This document shows positions 25,091-32,385 of a stretch of DNA of 32,385 nt, piece by piece. The stretch covers positions 1-32,385 of the forward strand of contig JAQWYY010000131.1 in the NCBI GenBank assembly GCA_029253705.1, given 5' to 3'. The stretch's first letter is position 1; every line of letters begins with the position of its first letter. The notes beneath the pieces are model-generated. The model searched no databases and had not been told where the DNA came from. It saw only the letters and a program-made list of their open reading frames with translations. A program made the translations under genes and the position numbers. Source of the DNA: Luminiphilus sp. Its GTDB lineage: Bacteria > Pseudomonadota > Gammaproteobacteria > Pseudomonadales > Halieaceae.

Positions 25091-25897
25091 ATGCTTGAAA
25101 TTAAAACCGTTGATGAGTCACCGGCTTCAGGGGACTACGTATTTATTTTTGCGAAAGACAATGCGGTGGTGTCACTACAACGTCCACCTGACCAATTTTG
25201 GTTGCGGGACGAAGTTGAACAAGCATTTGGGGAGGTCGGCATTGGTGCGCCCTTGGGTTATTGGGCCGGCCGACCAAGCTATGTTATTGAAGTGGATTCG
25301 CAGGGTCTAAACGCCATGGAGCACCTTTCGGGTAATTTATACTCACTTTTCGGGCGGGTTCCCGATGCCGTGTTTGCCGCCTATGGCCGGGCGCTGCAGA
25401 TGCTTTCTTGGAAGCGAGATCACCAGTTTTGTGGGCGTTGTGGTGCTGAAACCGTGTTGACAGACGGCAATAAGGCGCTCGCATGTAAAGCCTGTGACCA
25501 CAGTTCTTACCCGCGATTGAATCCATGCATCATTGTCGCTGTGGGTAAGGGCGAGCAGCTGTTGTTAGCAACAGCCGCAGGACGTGCCACAGGTTTTCAT
25601 AGTACTCTCGCCGGCTTTATAGAGCCGGGTGAGTCGGCAGAGCAGGCTGTTATTAGGGAAGTGCAAGAAGAAGTAGGCGTCCGCGTTACCAACGTCCGCT
25701 ACTTAACTTCACAGCCTTGGCCTTTTCCCAGCCAATTAATGTTGGGGTTTTTTGCGGATTATGCCGATGGTGACATCGTGATTGACCCTGCCGAAATTGC
25801 GCACGCAGACTGGTATAGTCGCGACGCGCTGCCGGTGATTCCGCCTCCTCAGTCAATCGCAGGTCAACTGATACATCAATTTTTTGCAACGTCTTAA
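25091..25897 (+). CDS. nudC: NAD+ diphosphatase / RNA deNADding enzyme NudC
   Basis: 268 residues from the ATG at 25091, fixed by GGAG 10 nt upstream (25081-25084); the frame continues 20 codons further upstream without family likeness. Domain order is an N-terminal NudC domain, a four-Cys zinc ribbon (Cys114, Cys117, Cys132, Cys135), the SSYPRLNPC linker and the Nudix domain with the complete box [20 protein letters not shown] (175-194) and the NADH-pyrophosphatase signature SQPWPFP at 207-213. It hydrolyses NAD(H) to NMN(H) and AMP and removes NAD caps from RNA. It lies 36 nt ahead of sohB on the same strand and is divergent from nhaB. Confidence 0.95.
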   Translation: MLEIKTVDESPASGDYVFIFAKDNAVVSLQRPPDQFWLRDEVEQAFGEVGIGAPLGYWAGRPSYVIEVDSQGLNAMEHLSGNLYSLFGRVPDAVFAAYGRALQMLSWKRDHQFCGRCGAETVLTDGNKALACKACDHSSYPRLNPCIIVAVGKGEQLLLATAAGRATGFHSTLAGFIEPGESAEQAVIREVQEEVGVRVTNVRYLTSQPWPFPSQLMLGFFADYADGDIVIDPAEIAHADWYSRDALPVIPPPQSIAGQLIHQFFATS

Positions 25898-25933
25898 TTG
25901 TTTGCTGTTACTCACGTCTCGAAGGGAGTCGTA

Positions 25934-27001
25934 ATGGAATTTTTTCAGGAAATCGGTCTTTTTCTCGCGGAGGCTGTCATTTTAGTGACCGCAATTATTG
26001 TTGTGGTTGTCGCAATAGCCGCAGTCAGTCAACGCCGCCGAGACGGGGAGGAGGGCTACATCGAAGTCCGCCGACTTAACGATCGCTATGCCGCATTTCA
26101 CGACGCCGTTCGCGCATTTACCGAGCACCCAGAAAGCAGAAAAGTGCGTGAGAAGGCAGAAAAGAAAACGACAAAGGCAGAACAAAAGCAGGCCAAGCAA
26201 AAGGCGAAGGATGAGGCCGGTGATAGCAGTGAAGAGATCGAGGGCGTGGCCCGACTTTTCGTTCTGCGATTCCAGGGCGACATAAGGGCCAGTGAAACAG
26301 AAAGCCTAAGAGAGGAAATCTCGGCGATCGCGCCAGAACTGCGTCAGGGCGACGAAGTCTTGCTGTGCCTTGAAAGCCCAGGCGGCATGGTCCACAGCTA
26401 CGGCCTGGCCGCTAGCCAATTACAACGCATCCGAGCCACAGGTGCCTCATTGACTGTTGCCGTCGATAAGGTTGCTGCGAGTGGTGGGTATATGATGGCG
26501 TGTGTGGCTGATCGAATTATATCGGCCCCGTTCGCAGTTATAGGGTCCATCGGTGTGCTGGCTCAGCTGCCAAATTTCCACCGACTTCTCAAGAAGAATG
26601 ATGTCGATTTTGAGCTGCTTACAGCGGGAAAATACAAGCGGACTTTGACGATGTTTGGAGAAAATACTGATGACGGTCGAGCAAAGTTTGTTGAGGACTT
26701 AGAGGACACTTATGACCTTTTTAAGGATTTCGTGGCATTGAACCGACCGGTCGTTGATATTGAAGTCGTCGCGACGGGTGAAATTTGGTACGGGCAGCGT
26801 GCCCTAGATCAAAAGCTTGTGGATGAGCTATCCACCTCAGATGCCTATTTACAAACTAGACTTGCCGAGACTGAGGCATTCGAAGTTAGGTTCGTCCCTA
26901 AAAAGAGTTGGCAAGAAAAATTTGGGATGGCTGCAGAGGCGGGTATCGAACGTACATTTTTGCGTCTTTGGCAACAGGGAGCCAGCCGCTTCTTACCCTA
27001 A
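25934..27001 (+). CDS. sohB: inner-membrane peptidase SohB (S49 family)
   Basis: 355 residues from the ATG at 25934, chosen for GAAGGGAG at 25921-25928; a TTG 12 codons upstream has no ribosome site. An N-terminal membrane helix (about 8-32) is followed by the SohB N-terminal domain and a strongly charged Lys/Glu helix at 68-103, then the S49 catalytic domain. The catalytic Ser183 is in VAASGGYMMAC, and the Lys of the Ser-Lys dyad is probably Lys235 in AGKYKR. The S49 family cleaves membrane and signal-peptide remnants; E. coli sohB suppresses loss of DegP. The catalytic domain is probably periplasmic. It forms a likely operon with nudC, and its last 4 nt overlap the end of the convergent 75-residue gene. 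Confidence 0.93.
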   Translation: MEFFQEIGLFLAEAVILVTAIIVVVVAIAAVSQRRRDGEEGYIEVRRLNDRYAAFHDAVRAFTEHPESRKVREKAEKKTTKAEQKQAKQKAKDEAGDSSEEIEGVARLFVLRFQGDIRASETESLREEISAIAPELRQGDEVLLCLESPGGMVHSYGLAASQLQRIRATGASLTVAVDKVAASGGYMMACVADRIISAPFAVIGSIGVLAQLPNFHRLLKKNDVDFELLTAGKYKRTLTMFGENTDDGRAKFVEDLEDTYDLFKDFVALNRPVVDIEVVATGEIWYGQRALDQKLVDELSTSDAYLQTRLAETEAFEVRFVPKKSWQEKFGMAAEAGIERTFLRLWQQGASRFLP

Positions 27002-27225
27002 GGTGAAGGAGGGGGCTTAGGCTCGCTGCAGTGAGTTCCCCGCAACAGTGCATTATCGACCAGCGCTTCTTGAGCTTCTCCAGGCGCGGCCAACGCCGCC
27101 GCAGAAAGAGTTTGCTCGCAAGGGTCCGGGACTGGTGATTTCGTGCTTTCACTCAAAAAATAAACGATTAGTACAACCGTGGTTGTCAAAACAGCACTGC
27201 TGGCAAACTTGCCGCGTTTATTCAT
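26998..27225 (-). CDS. small single-TM protein of the sulfide-oxidation cluster
   Basis: 75 residues, no family known to me. The N-terminus is basic (MNKRGK), then one hydrophobic helix at about 8-24 (ASSAVLTTTVVLIVYFL), then a 50-residue tail rich in Pro, Ala and Glu with two cysteines, Cys36 and Cys66. By the positive-inside rule the tail should be periplasmic, where the two Cys could form a disulfide. Its ATG overlaps the SulP stop (ATGA, 27222-27225) and it is the last gene of the minus-strand cluster, so it is probably translated with SulP. It could be an accessory to the transporter. It is short enough that a chance frame cannot be excluded, but the overlap and the membrane helix argue for a gene. 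Confidence 0.6.
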   Translation of the reverse strand: MNKRGKFASSAVLTTTVVLIVYFLSESTKSPVPDPCEQTLSAAALAAPGEAQEALVDNALLRGTHCSEPKPPPSP

Positions 27226-28934
27226 GATTCAAGTGCCAACTCGAGAACCGCTTCATGGTGACTGAGATACACACTTCCTCCTAGCTGCCGTAAAAACGCA
27301 CTGCGTTTGAGGGCGTCCATTACCGGCCCTTTGACCTCGCTAAGGTGCAACTTTACATTGCGCTCTAGCAGGCTAGTGTTTACTGCCTGTAGAGCCTCTA
27401 ATGCGCTGAGGTCGATCATATTCACTGCGGGGCACATCAAAATGACGTGCTCTACACCTTGGCGCTGCTCGAGCTCAGTGTCAACAAGCTCCTCCAAAAA
27501 CGCGGCGTTGGCAAAATATAAACTCTCATCGATCCTAATAGACAGGATATTGGCGTGAGTCTGTACATCATGACGGTCGATGTTTCGATAATGCTCGGTG
27601 CCCGGCACTGTCCCAACTATGGCGAAATGAGGACGCATAGTTCTGTACAAATGAAGTGCGATACTGGCGGTAACGCCAGAAATAACACCAATCTCAACGC
27701 CCAGCAGCAAAGTCAGTAATATCGTGATCGCAATGGCCATGAAGTCGGCGTGATCGTAATGCCAGGCGTCCCTAACGATTCTCCAGTCAATGAGACTGCT
27801 TACAGCAATTACGATAGTGGCTGCGAGTGTCGCTTTGGGCAGGTAGTACAGCGCTGGTGTTAGTAATAAAGCCACGATTGCAATACCTGCGGCCGTAAAT
27901 ACAGAAGCGGCCTGGGTTTTCGCGCCGGCATCAAAATTGACCACTGACCGAGAGAAACCCCCGGTAACCGGAAATCCACCCGAGAACGCAGAGGCGACAT
28001 TTGCGGCACCTAAGCCAATAAGTTCTTGGTTGGCGTCAATACGTTCACGGCGTTTAGCGCCAAGTGTGCGCCCTACTGAGACGGACTCGATAAAACCGAT
28101 GAGGGCAATGAGAAATGCTGGGAGTATCAATTCGCTGACTACGGCCCAATTAATATGTGGTTGTGAAAAAGCTGGTAGCCCCTGAGGGATGGCCCCCACT
28201 AAAGCCACCCCCTTACTATCAAGGTCTGCGGCGTACGCAATGAGTATGCTCATAATGATGGCTGCAACGGGAGCGGTTTTGGCGAGGGTCTCCGATAGCA
28301 ATTGACTCAGCCCAAGTTGGGTTAGCAGTGCGGCTAAATACTGACGACTCAAGTACAAAAAGAGCAGGCAGAACACACCGATCGCCAGGGTGGGCAGGTT
28401 AGTTATGTAAAGTTTGATCGCCAGGCCGTGCAGCAGTTCAGGTAATGTCTCACCGGGAGCATCGACACCAAAAATATGACTGAGCTGGCTGAGAGCAATA
28501 ATGATTCCCGACGCTGTAATAAATCCTGATACAACCGGGTGAGATAAAAAATTAGTGACGAAACCAAATCGGAGAAGGCCTAGAAGCAAAAGAACGAGCC
28601 CGCTGAGCAGAGCTAGGGCGATCGCAGCTGTTGCATAGTCAACGGTGCCTTGTTGAGCTACTTGGCCTACCGCAGTCGCTGTCATCAAAGAAACAACGGC
28701 AACTGGTCCTACGGACAGCGTGCGACTTGTGCCAAAAATCGCGTAAGCAACCAGTGGCAGGACACTGGCGTACAGCCCCATTTCTGGGGGTAAACCCGCC
28801 AACAGCGCGTAGGCGAGGGATTGCGGGATCAGCATGATGGTAACGACTAAGGCGGCGACCAGATCGCTACCCAGCATTTTTCGATTGTAGTGACGCAGCC
28901 AGTCTTGGCAGGGCAGTTTACTCACGCCTATCAT
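27222..28934 (-). CDS. SulP family anion transporter with STAS domain
   Basis: 570 residues. The SulP membrane domain spans about 25-430, with the family signature near LVVTIMLIPQSLAYALLAGLPPEMGLYAS and later LVGAIPQGLPAF, GLGAANVASAFSGGFPVTGGFSRS and ARTKTQAAS-like segments. The C-terminal STAS domain is about 460-560 (NILSIRIDESLYFANAAFLE ... MIDLSALEALQAV). SulP proteins move sulfate, bicarbonate or other anions, usually by H+ or Na+ symport or exchange. It lies 35 nt after SQR and overlaps the small protein, so in context it may move sulfite or sulfate made by sulfide oxidation. It has no good ribosome site: an AGGGAAC sits before an 8-codon frame (28944 to 28918) that overlaps its start, hinting at coupled translation. 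Confidence 0.9.
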   Translation of the reverse strand: MIGVSKLPCQDWLRHYNRKMLGSDLVAALVVTIMLIPQSLAYALLAGLPPEMGLYASVLPLVAYAIFGTSRTLSVGPVAVVSLMTATAVGQVAQQGTVDYATAAIALALLSGLVLLLLGLLRFGFVTNFLSHPVVSGFITASGIIIALSQLSHIFGVDAPGETLPELLHGLAIKLYITNLPTLAIGVFCLLFLYLSRQYLAALLTQLGLSQLLSETLAKTAPVAAIIMSILIAYAADLDSKGVALVGAIPQGLPAFSQPHINWAVVSELILPAFLIALIGFIESVSVGRTLGAKRRERIDANQELIGLGAANVASAFSGGFPVTGGFSRSVVNFDAGAKTQAASVFTAAGIAIVALLLTPALYYLPKATLAATIVIAVSSLIDWRIVRDAWHYDHADFMAIAITILLTLLLGVEIGVISGVTASIALHLYRTMRPHFAIVGTVPGTEHYRNIDRHDVQTHANILSIRIDESLYFANAAFLEELVDTELEQRQGVEHVILMCPAVNMIDLSALEALQAVNTSLLERNVKLHLSEVKGPVMDALKRSAFLRQLGGSVYLSHHEAVLELALES

Positions 28935-28969
28935 CGCAGTTCATTTTGTTCCCTATATCGCTAGGTATA

Positions 28970-30196
28970 TCAGGAGTCTTGCTCAGGCTTTACCAGCCAC
29001 TCCCGTCCTTTCAACATGGCATTCCAATAAAGCCACGGTAGAGCTTGGGCCTTGAGTAGCCAGGCTATAACTGATGGATGCTGTCCATCGATGAGCCATT
29101 TTGGAAAGCTAGGAAGCAGTTTGCCGCCGTACCCAAACTCCGCGAGGACGATCTTGCCCCGTTCTACGGTTAAAGGGCATGAACCATAGCCGTTGTAATG
29201 GTTTACGCGATCACTGGATCCCGCATGAGCCAGCAGGTTAGTAGCCACAACAGGGGCCTGCGCTCTAGCCGCCGCTGCAGTTTTTGCATTGGGGGCACTA
29301 ATGACGTCGCCCAAGGACCAAACGTTCTCGAAGTTTTTACTTTGTAACGTGTCTTGATCTACGTCCACCCAGCCATCTGTATTAGCTAGGGGAGATTGGC
29401 GGATAAATTCAGGTGCACATTGAGGCGGGCAAACGTGGAGCATGTCGTACTCGGACTCCACAAGCTCGCCCTCACTATTTTTAAAAGTCGCGATCTTAGC
29501 TGCGCTATCGATCTTCGTAAGGGTGTGCTGCAGATGTAAGGCCGCATCGTACTTTTCGATGTATTTCATCAATGCCGGCACATAATGTGCAACACCAAAC
29601 AGGCCGGGAGTAGAAGTAAAGAAGTTAATATCAATATTGCGAATCACCCCCTGTCGAGACCAGTGGTCAGCGGACAGATACAGCGCTTTCTGCGGTGCTC
29701 CGGCACATTTTATGGGCATGGGTGGCTGGGTAAAAAGCGCTTTTCCTGACTTCAGTTTTTGCACAAGCTCCCATGTGTAAGGCGCTGTTTTATAACTATA
29801 ATTTGATGTTACACCATTGTGGCCCAAAGCGTCCTCAAGGCCCTCCACGCCAGCCCAGTTGAGCTTCAATCCGGGGCATACCACCAATCGCTCGTAGGTG
29901 ATGTTGGTGCCGTTACTCAGCTCTAAAGCGTTGTTACTTGGGTCTAAAGTGGTAACCGCAGTCTTGATCCACGTTGCTGACTTAGGCATGACTGATGCCA
30001 TGGCTCTTGACGTTGAGTGGCTCGAAAAGACGCCGGCTCCTACCATCGTCCAACCGGGTTGATAGTAGTGCGTGTCGGCGGGTTCTACGATAGCTACCGA
30101 CAGATGAGAGGCTCGGCGTAAAAGGCTAGAAGCAGTGGCGATACCCGCGGCACCACCACCCACGATTACAACGTCATATTGTTTGGCTACGGTCAT
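28970..30196 (-). CDS. sqr: sulfide:quinone oxidoreductase, SQOR-like type
   Basis: 408 residues, FAD flavoprotein of the pyridine nucleotide-disulfide oxidoreductase fold. FAD-binding VVIVGGGAAGIATASSLL is at 9-26. Two cysteines match the redox pair of the mitochondrial-type enzyme: Cys164 in PIKCAGAPQKALYLS and Cys340 in YGSCPLTVE. The VWSLGDVISAPNAKTAAAARAQ segment binds the flavin pyrophosphate; GDV replaces the usual GDC. The end, LLKAQALPWLYWNAMLKGREW, is the membrane-associating amphipathic tail. It oxidises sulfide to a persulfide or polysulfide and passes electrons to quinone. It overlaps the persulfide dioxygenase by 4 nt and precedes SulP by 35 nt. Confidence 0.93.
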   Translation of the reverse strand: MTVAKQYDVVIVGGGAAGIATASSLLRRASHLSVAIVEPADTHYYQPGWTMVGAGVFSSHSTSRAMASVMPKSATWIKTAVTTLDPSNNALELSNGTNITYERLVVCPGLKLNWAGVEGLEDALGHNGVTSNYSYKTAPYTWELVQKLKSGKALFTQPPMPIKCAGAPQKALYLSADHWSRQGVIRNIDINFFTSTPGLFGVAHYVPALMKYIEKYDAALHLQHTLTKIDSAAKIATFKNSEGELVESEYDMLHVCPPQCAPEFIRQSPLANTDGWVDVDQDTLQSKNFENVWSLGDVISAPNAKTAAAARAQAPVVATNLLAHAGSSDRVNHYNGYGSCPLTVERGKIVLAEFGYGGKLLPSFPKWLIDGQHPSVIAWLLKAQALPWLYWNAMLKGREWLVKPEQDS

Positions 30197-31134
30197 CTTG
30201 GATCTCCTGTTAAAAAGTCTTGCTCGGCGTCTGGTGACGCAGGCGACGCTTCAATGGGAAGTTCTGCCATATGCATTCCCCCAAAACCATTCAAAGGTAC
30301 TTTAAGAAAAAACCGGTCATCTTTATCAGCTGCAGGAATGAATCCCGCCCGCATGTTGATTTGTAATGACGGCAGTATTAGCGAGGGCATTCCCAGCTGC
30401 ACATCTCGGGCCTCTCGCATTCGTACGAAGTCCTGCGCCTGAATATCGTGGCCAATATGAATGTTCGTTGCTCGCTGCTCGGCAACCGTGGTCTCGTAAG
30501 CGAGGCCCCGATCGTCAGGCTGATAGTCATGGCAAACAAAAACCCGCGTTTCCCCGGGTAACGCCAGTAGTCGCTGGATAGATTGGAATAGGGCGCCCGC
30601 GTCACCGCCGGGAAAGTCACATCGGGCAGTTCCGGCATCGGGCATAAACAGGGTGTCTCCAACGAACAGAGCATCTTCTATTAAATACGCCATACAGGCA
30701 GGTGTATGGCCTGGCACGTGCATAGCAAGGCCCTTTAATTGCCCCACTTTAAAACTATCGCTGTCAGCGAACACCCGGTCGAATTGGCTACCGTCTTGAG
30801 CAAAATCTGATCCTTCGTTAAAAATCTGCGCAAAAGTGTTCTGGACCTGAGTGATCATTGCGCCAATCGCGATTTGGCCTCCAAGGGACTTCCGGATATA
30901 AGGTGCCGCGGTTATATGGTCTGCGTGAACGTGGGTCTCTAATATCAGGTCTACGGATAAGTCTGTTTCCCGCACGTAATCAATCAGCTTATCTGCAGTC
31001 TCCGTGCTTATGGTCCCTGAGGCGTAGTCGAAGTCCAAAACTGGATCGATAATGACGCAGCGCCGTGTAGTTTCGCAGGAGACAACATAGGAAAGTGTAG
31101 AGGAGTCTGGGTCGTAAAAGTGTTTAATTAACAT
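30193..31134 (-). CDS. MBL-fold persulfide dioxygenase (ETHE1/Blh-like)
   Basis: 313 residues from the ATG at 31134. The frame opens 10 codons earlier, but homologues start with the equivalent of LIKHFYDPDSSTLSYVV, so the later start is chosen. The iron-binding motif THVHADH gives His68, His70, Asp72 and His73. VPGHTPACMAYLI (His143), VGDTLF (Asp160) and FVCHDY (His202) complete the ETHE1-type site. The segment DAGTARCDFPGGDAGALFQSI is diagnostic of the Blh/PDO branch. It oxidises glutathione persulfide or a similar persulfide with O2 to sulfite. No rhodanese domain is fused. It overlaps SQR by ATGA and is first in the operon; TATAAT lies just upstream. Confidence 0.92.
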   Translation of the reverse strand: MLIKHFYDPDSSTLSYVVSCETTRRCVIIDPVLDFDYASGTISTETADKLIDYVRETDLSVDLILETHVHADHITAAPYIRKSLGGQIAIGAMITQVQNTFAQIFNEGSDFAQDGSQFDRVFADSDSFKVGQLKGLAMHVPGHTPACMAYLIEDALFVGDTLFMPDAGTARCDFPGGDAGALFQSIQRLLALPGETRVFVCHDYQPDDRGLAYETTVAEQRATNIHIGHDIQAQDFVRMREARDVQLGMPSLILPSLQINMRAGFIPAADKDDRFFLKVPLNGFGGMHMAELPIEASPASPDAEQDFLTGDPR

Positions 31135-31169
31135 CTGGGTTCCAGAGCAAGGCAGGGATTTCATTAATG

Positions 31170-31195
31170 ATTATAACTTAATAGCTTTTAGTTAT
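31170..31195 (-). promoter_or_regulatory. -10 element and overlapping dyad, promoter of the sulfide-oxidation operon
   Basis: On the minus strand a perfect TATAAT (31170-31175) lies about 35 nt before the persulfide dioxygenase ATG, but no good -35 is found at 16-18 nt. An inverted repeat ATAACT-N11-AGTTAT (arms 31173-31178 and 31190-31195) overlaps the -10 and spacer, as an operator would. ArsR-type regulators of Blh/SQR operons bind AT-rich operators over promoters; the link here is inference. Confidence 0.45.
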
Positions 31196-31367
31196 GCCCG
31201 CCAATGGAGGCCTTTCACAAGCCTGTGTATTCGGGCCGATTAAGAAATAATTCTGAGTGGCAGAGCCCGCCGTATCCTGTAGTTCAGATAGGGTTCTCTT
31301 GAGCGGGCATTACCTAATCGGATTCATTCCAAAGCTGGGGCACCTGAACAGCCTAAACATAAATGCG

Positions 31368-31383
31368 CATAATGTATATTATG
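31368..31383. repeat. AT-rich palindrome CATAAT-N4-ATTATG
   Basis: Perfect 6-bp inverted repeat with GTAT between the arms, in the middle of the long intergenic region about 350 nt before the next + strand gene. It may be a binding site for a dimeric regulator or a chance palindrome. Confidence 0.35.
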
Positions 31384-31735
31384 TTAAATTGATAATGTGG
31401 GGCTTTACGTAGGTCAGATGATGTAAATGAACAAGTTTTGCTATCGATAGCAGCCGTCAATTTTGCGGTGTTCATTGAATGACCCATGAGACCCACAGAG
31501 TAGCGCCCCACCGGAGGTATTGGGCTGCAGGTTTAATCGCGATACTGAAACCGCCGGCGCCGGAACCTTACATGCTCAAGCTCAATATTTGTCGCTTAAT
31601 AGAGATATGAGGGTTCATGAAACGATGACGCGAACACCACGCAGTACACGAAGCGACTATATCAACCCGATCGGCGCAGCGAAGCCTGAAGATCATGATA
31701 ACTTGTGTTGGACAATCCTAGCCTAGGAGAAAAGT

Positions 31736-32385
31736 GTGTCAAACATAAATCCCCGTCATAGATCACGTCGACAATTCCTTTTAGGTAGCGGCGTTACGGC
31801 ATGCGGTTTGGGTTTAAGCGGGTGCGATCCTGTACCAGCCAAAAGATACAACGAAGCCGATATCGCGACATTGTCTAGGCAGCGTACATCTGAAAAAGCC
31901 CGCAGTGGGAAAGGCCCCTACGGCTCGCAAATCTACCCCGGATATCGAGGCCTAGCTAAACTACCCTGGTTTGAGCTAGACAAAGACGGCAATCTGTACT
32001 GTAACGACGATGACGTACCCTACTCTATCGACGTTCACTGCCACCTAGGTATGTCGGTGCTGTTTCGCCCACGTCTGGACTTGCTCGCTGCCACTTCTCG
32101 CGTTAAACATTTACTCGATTGTGACGCCACTGATCCTGGCTGTCCCCTCGACCTCGATATCTACATCAACGGCAACTTTTCCGATCAAGCTCTTGATGAT
32201 CTAACGATGAGTACCATCGCACAGGGCGTCTGGGGCAGTCCGTTTACAAAAACCCAAACCATCCCTAATTTGTTGCGTGAAATGGAGTCGATGCGAGTGC
32301 AGCAAGCGATGCTACTACCTATCAAGCTTGGACTGCCTTTTGGTGATCAGCTTGAACAAGATTGGTTCGCCGCGGTTAACGCCGG
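31736..32385 (+). CDS. Tat-exported lipoprotein of the metal-dependent amidohydrolase class (partial, runs off the window)
   Basis: The first 216 residues are visible; the gene continues past the right edge. The start is GTG at 31736 with AGGAG 6 nt upstream. The N-terminus has a twin-arginine motif SRRQFLL (10-16), a hydrophobic stretch and a lipobox LSGC (27-30), so it should be exported folded by Tat and lipidated at Cys30. Residues 97-103 read SIDVHCH, an amidohydrolase-type D-x-H-x-H metal motif (Asp99, His101, His103), and MLLPIKLGLPFGDQ resembles the next strand of an amidohydrolase_2 TIM barrel. Three further Cys follow the metal motif or lie near it (102, 129, 136). Export by Tat suits a protein that loads its metal in the cytoplasm. 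The substrate is unknown. Confidence 0.78.
   Translation, partial: MSNINPRHRSRRQFLLGSGVTACGLGLSGCDPVPAKRYNEADIATLSRQRTSEKARSGKGPYGSQIYPGYRGLAKLPWFELDKDGNLYCNDDDVPYSIDVHCHLGMSVLFRPRLDLLAATSRVKHLLDCDATDPGCPLDLDIYINGNFSDQALDDLTMSTIAQGVWGSPFTKTQTIPNLLREMESMRVQQAMLLPIKLGLPFGDQLEQDWFAAVNA

Larger units (their letters stand above)
31165..31735. other. 571-nt intergenic region with no convincing gene
   Basis: Between the divergent starts of the persulfide dioxygenase operon (-) and the Tat lipoprotein gene (+). It holds a -10 with an overlapping dyad near 31170-31195 for the left operon, an AT-rich palindrome at 31368-31383, and AGGAG at 31725-31729 serving the right gene. A 68-codon frame from a TTG (31520-31726) has GGAGG just before it, but its composition is not convincingly coding. 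No tRNA or riboswitch was recognised. Confidence 0.7.

Noticed and set aside
24910-25092. 61-codon N-terminal extension of NhaB
   Set aside because: NhaB homologues start at the equivalent of [15 protein letters not shown]; the extension would cross the divergent promoter region.
30366-30581. 71-codon + strand frame within the dioxygenase gene
   Set aside because: It is antisense to a well-supported gene and has no ribosome site or family likeness.
1-32385. CRISPR arrays, insertion sequences, prophage or integrase genes
   Set aside because: No spaced direct repeats, transposase-like frames or attachment duplications were noticed by eye; the gene order is typical of a core chromosome.

Overview
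The window reads as ordinary chromosome from a marine gammaproteobacterium, most likely the OM60/NOR5 (Halieaceae) or a related oligotrophic lineage. This is inferred from gammaproteobacterial gene orders (pepA-holC-valS with divergent lptF-lptG; gloB / yafS-like / rnhA / dnaQ), a DUF3604 gene, NhaB, and an SQR-persulfide dioxygenase module. No rRNA, tRNA, CRISPR, insertion sequence or phage gene was seen. Genes are packed tightly, with six 4-nt stop/start overlaps.

Layout. 1-2.9 kb (+): the possible tail of an unknown gene, a crotonase-fold isomerase/hydratase and an exported DUF3604 protein. 2.9-7.5 kb (-): rapA, a TatD-type hydrolase and a LysR regulator. 7.6-7.7 kb: two hairpins and a strong + strand terminator with no gene in front of it. 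7.7-9.0 kb (+): an exported helical-repeat protein with a TonB-C-like end. 9.0-15.1 kb (-): pepA-holC-valS, then a canonical cold-shock protein, a membrane-anchored cold-shock-domain protein and a METTL20-like methyltransferase. 15.2-17.4 kb (+): lptF-lptG. 17.4-18.5 kb (-): an unnamed 208-residue protein and an RDD membrane protein. 18.6-20.4 kb: bolA (+), a secreted trypsin-like protease (-) and a His-rich periplasmic protein (-). 20.5-23.3 kb: gloB (-) divergent from yafS-like-rnhA-dnaQ (+). 23.4-27.0 kb: nhaB (-) divergent from nudC-sohB (+). 27.0-31.1 kb (-): a sulfide-oxidation cluster reading persulfide dioxygenase, SQR, SulP anion transporter and a 75-residue one-TM protein. 31.2-31.7 kb: a long non-coding stretch with AT-rich dyads. 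31.7 kb to the end (+): the start of a Tat-exported lipoprotein of the amidohydrolase class.

How the parts work together. Most genes are housekeeping: lipopolysaccharide transport, replication and proofreading, aminoacylation, peptide turnover, methylglyoxal detoxification and Na+/H+ balance. Two loci look less ordinary. In the sulfur cluster, sulfide is probably oxidised to persulfide by SQR, persulfide to sulfite by the dioxygenase, and an oxyanion is moved by SulP, perhaps with the small membrane protein as a partner. Downstream of valS, a soluble and a membrane-tethered cold-shock-domain protein sit with a protein-lysine-methyltransferase-like enzyme. That arrangement is the best candidate here for an undescribed functional unit, but its function is inference only.
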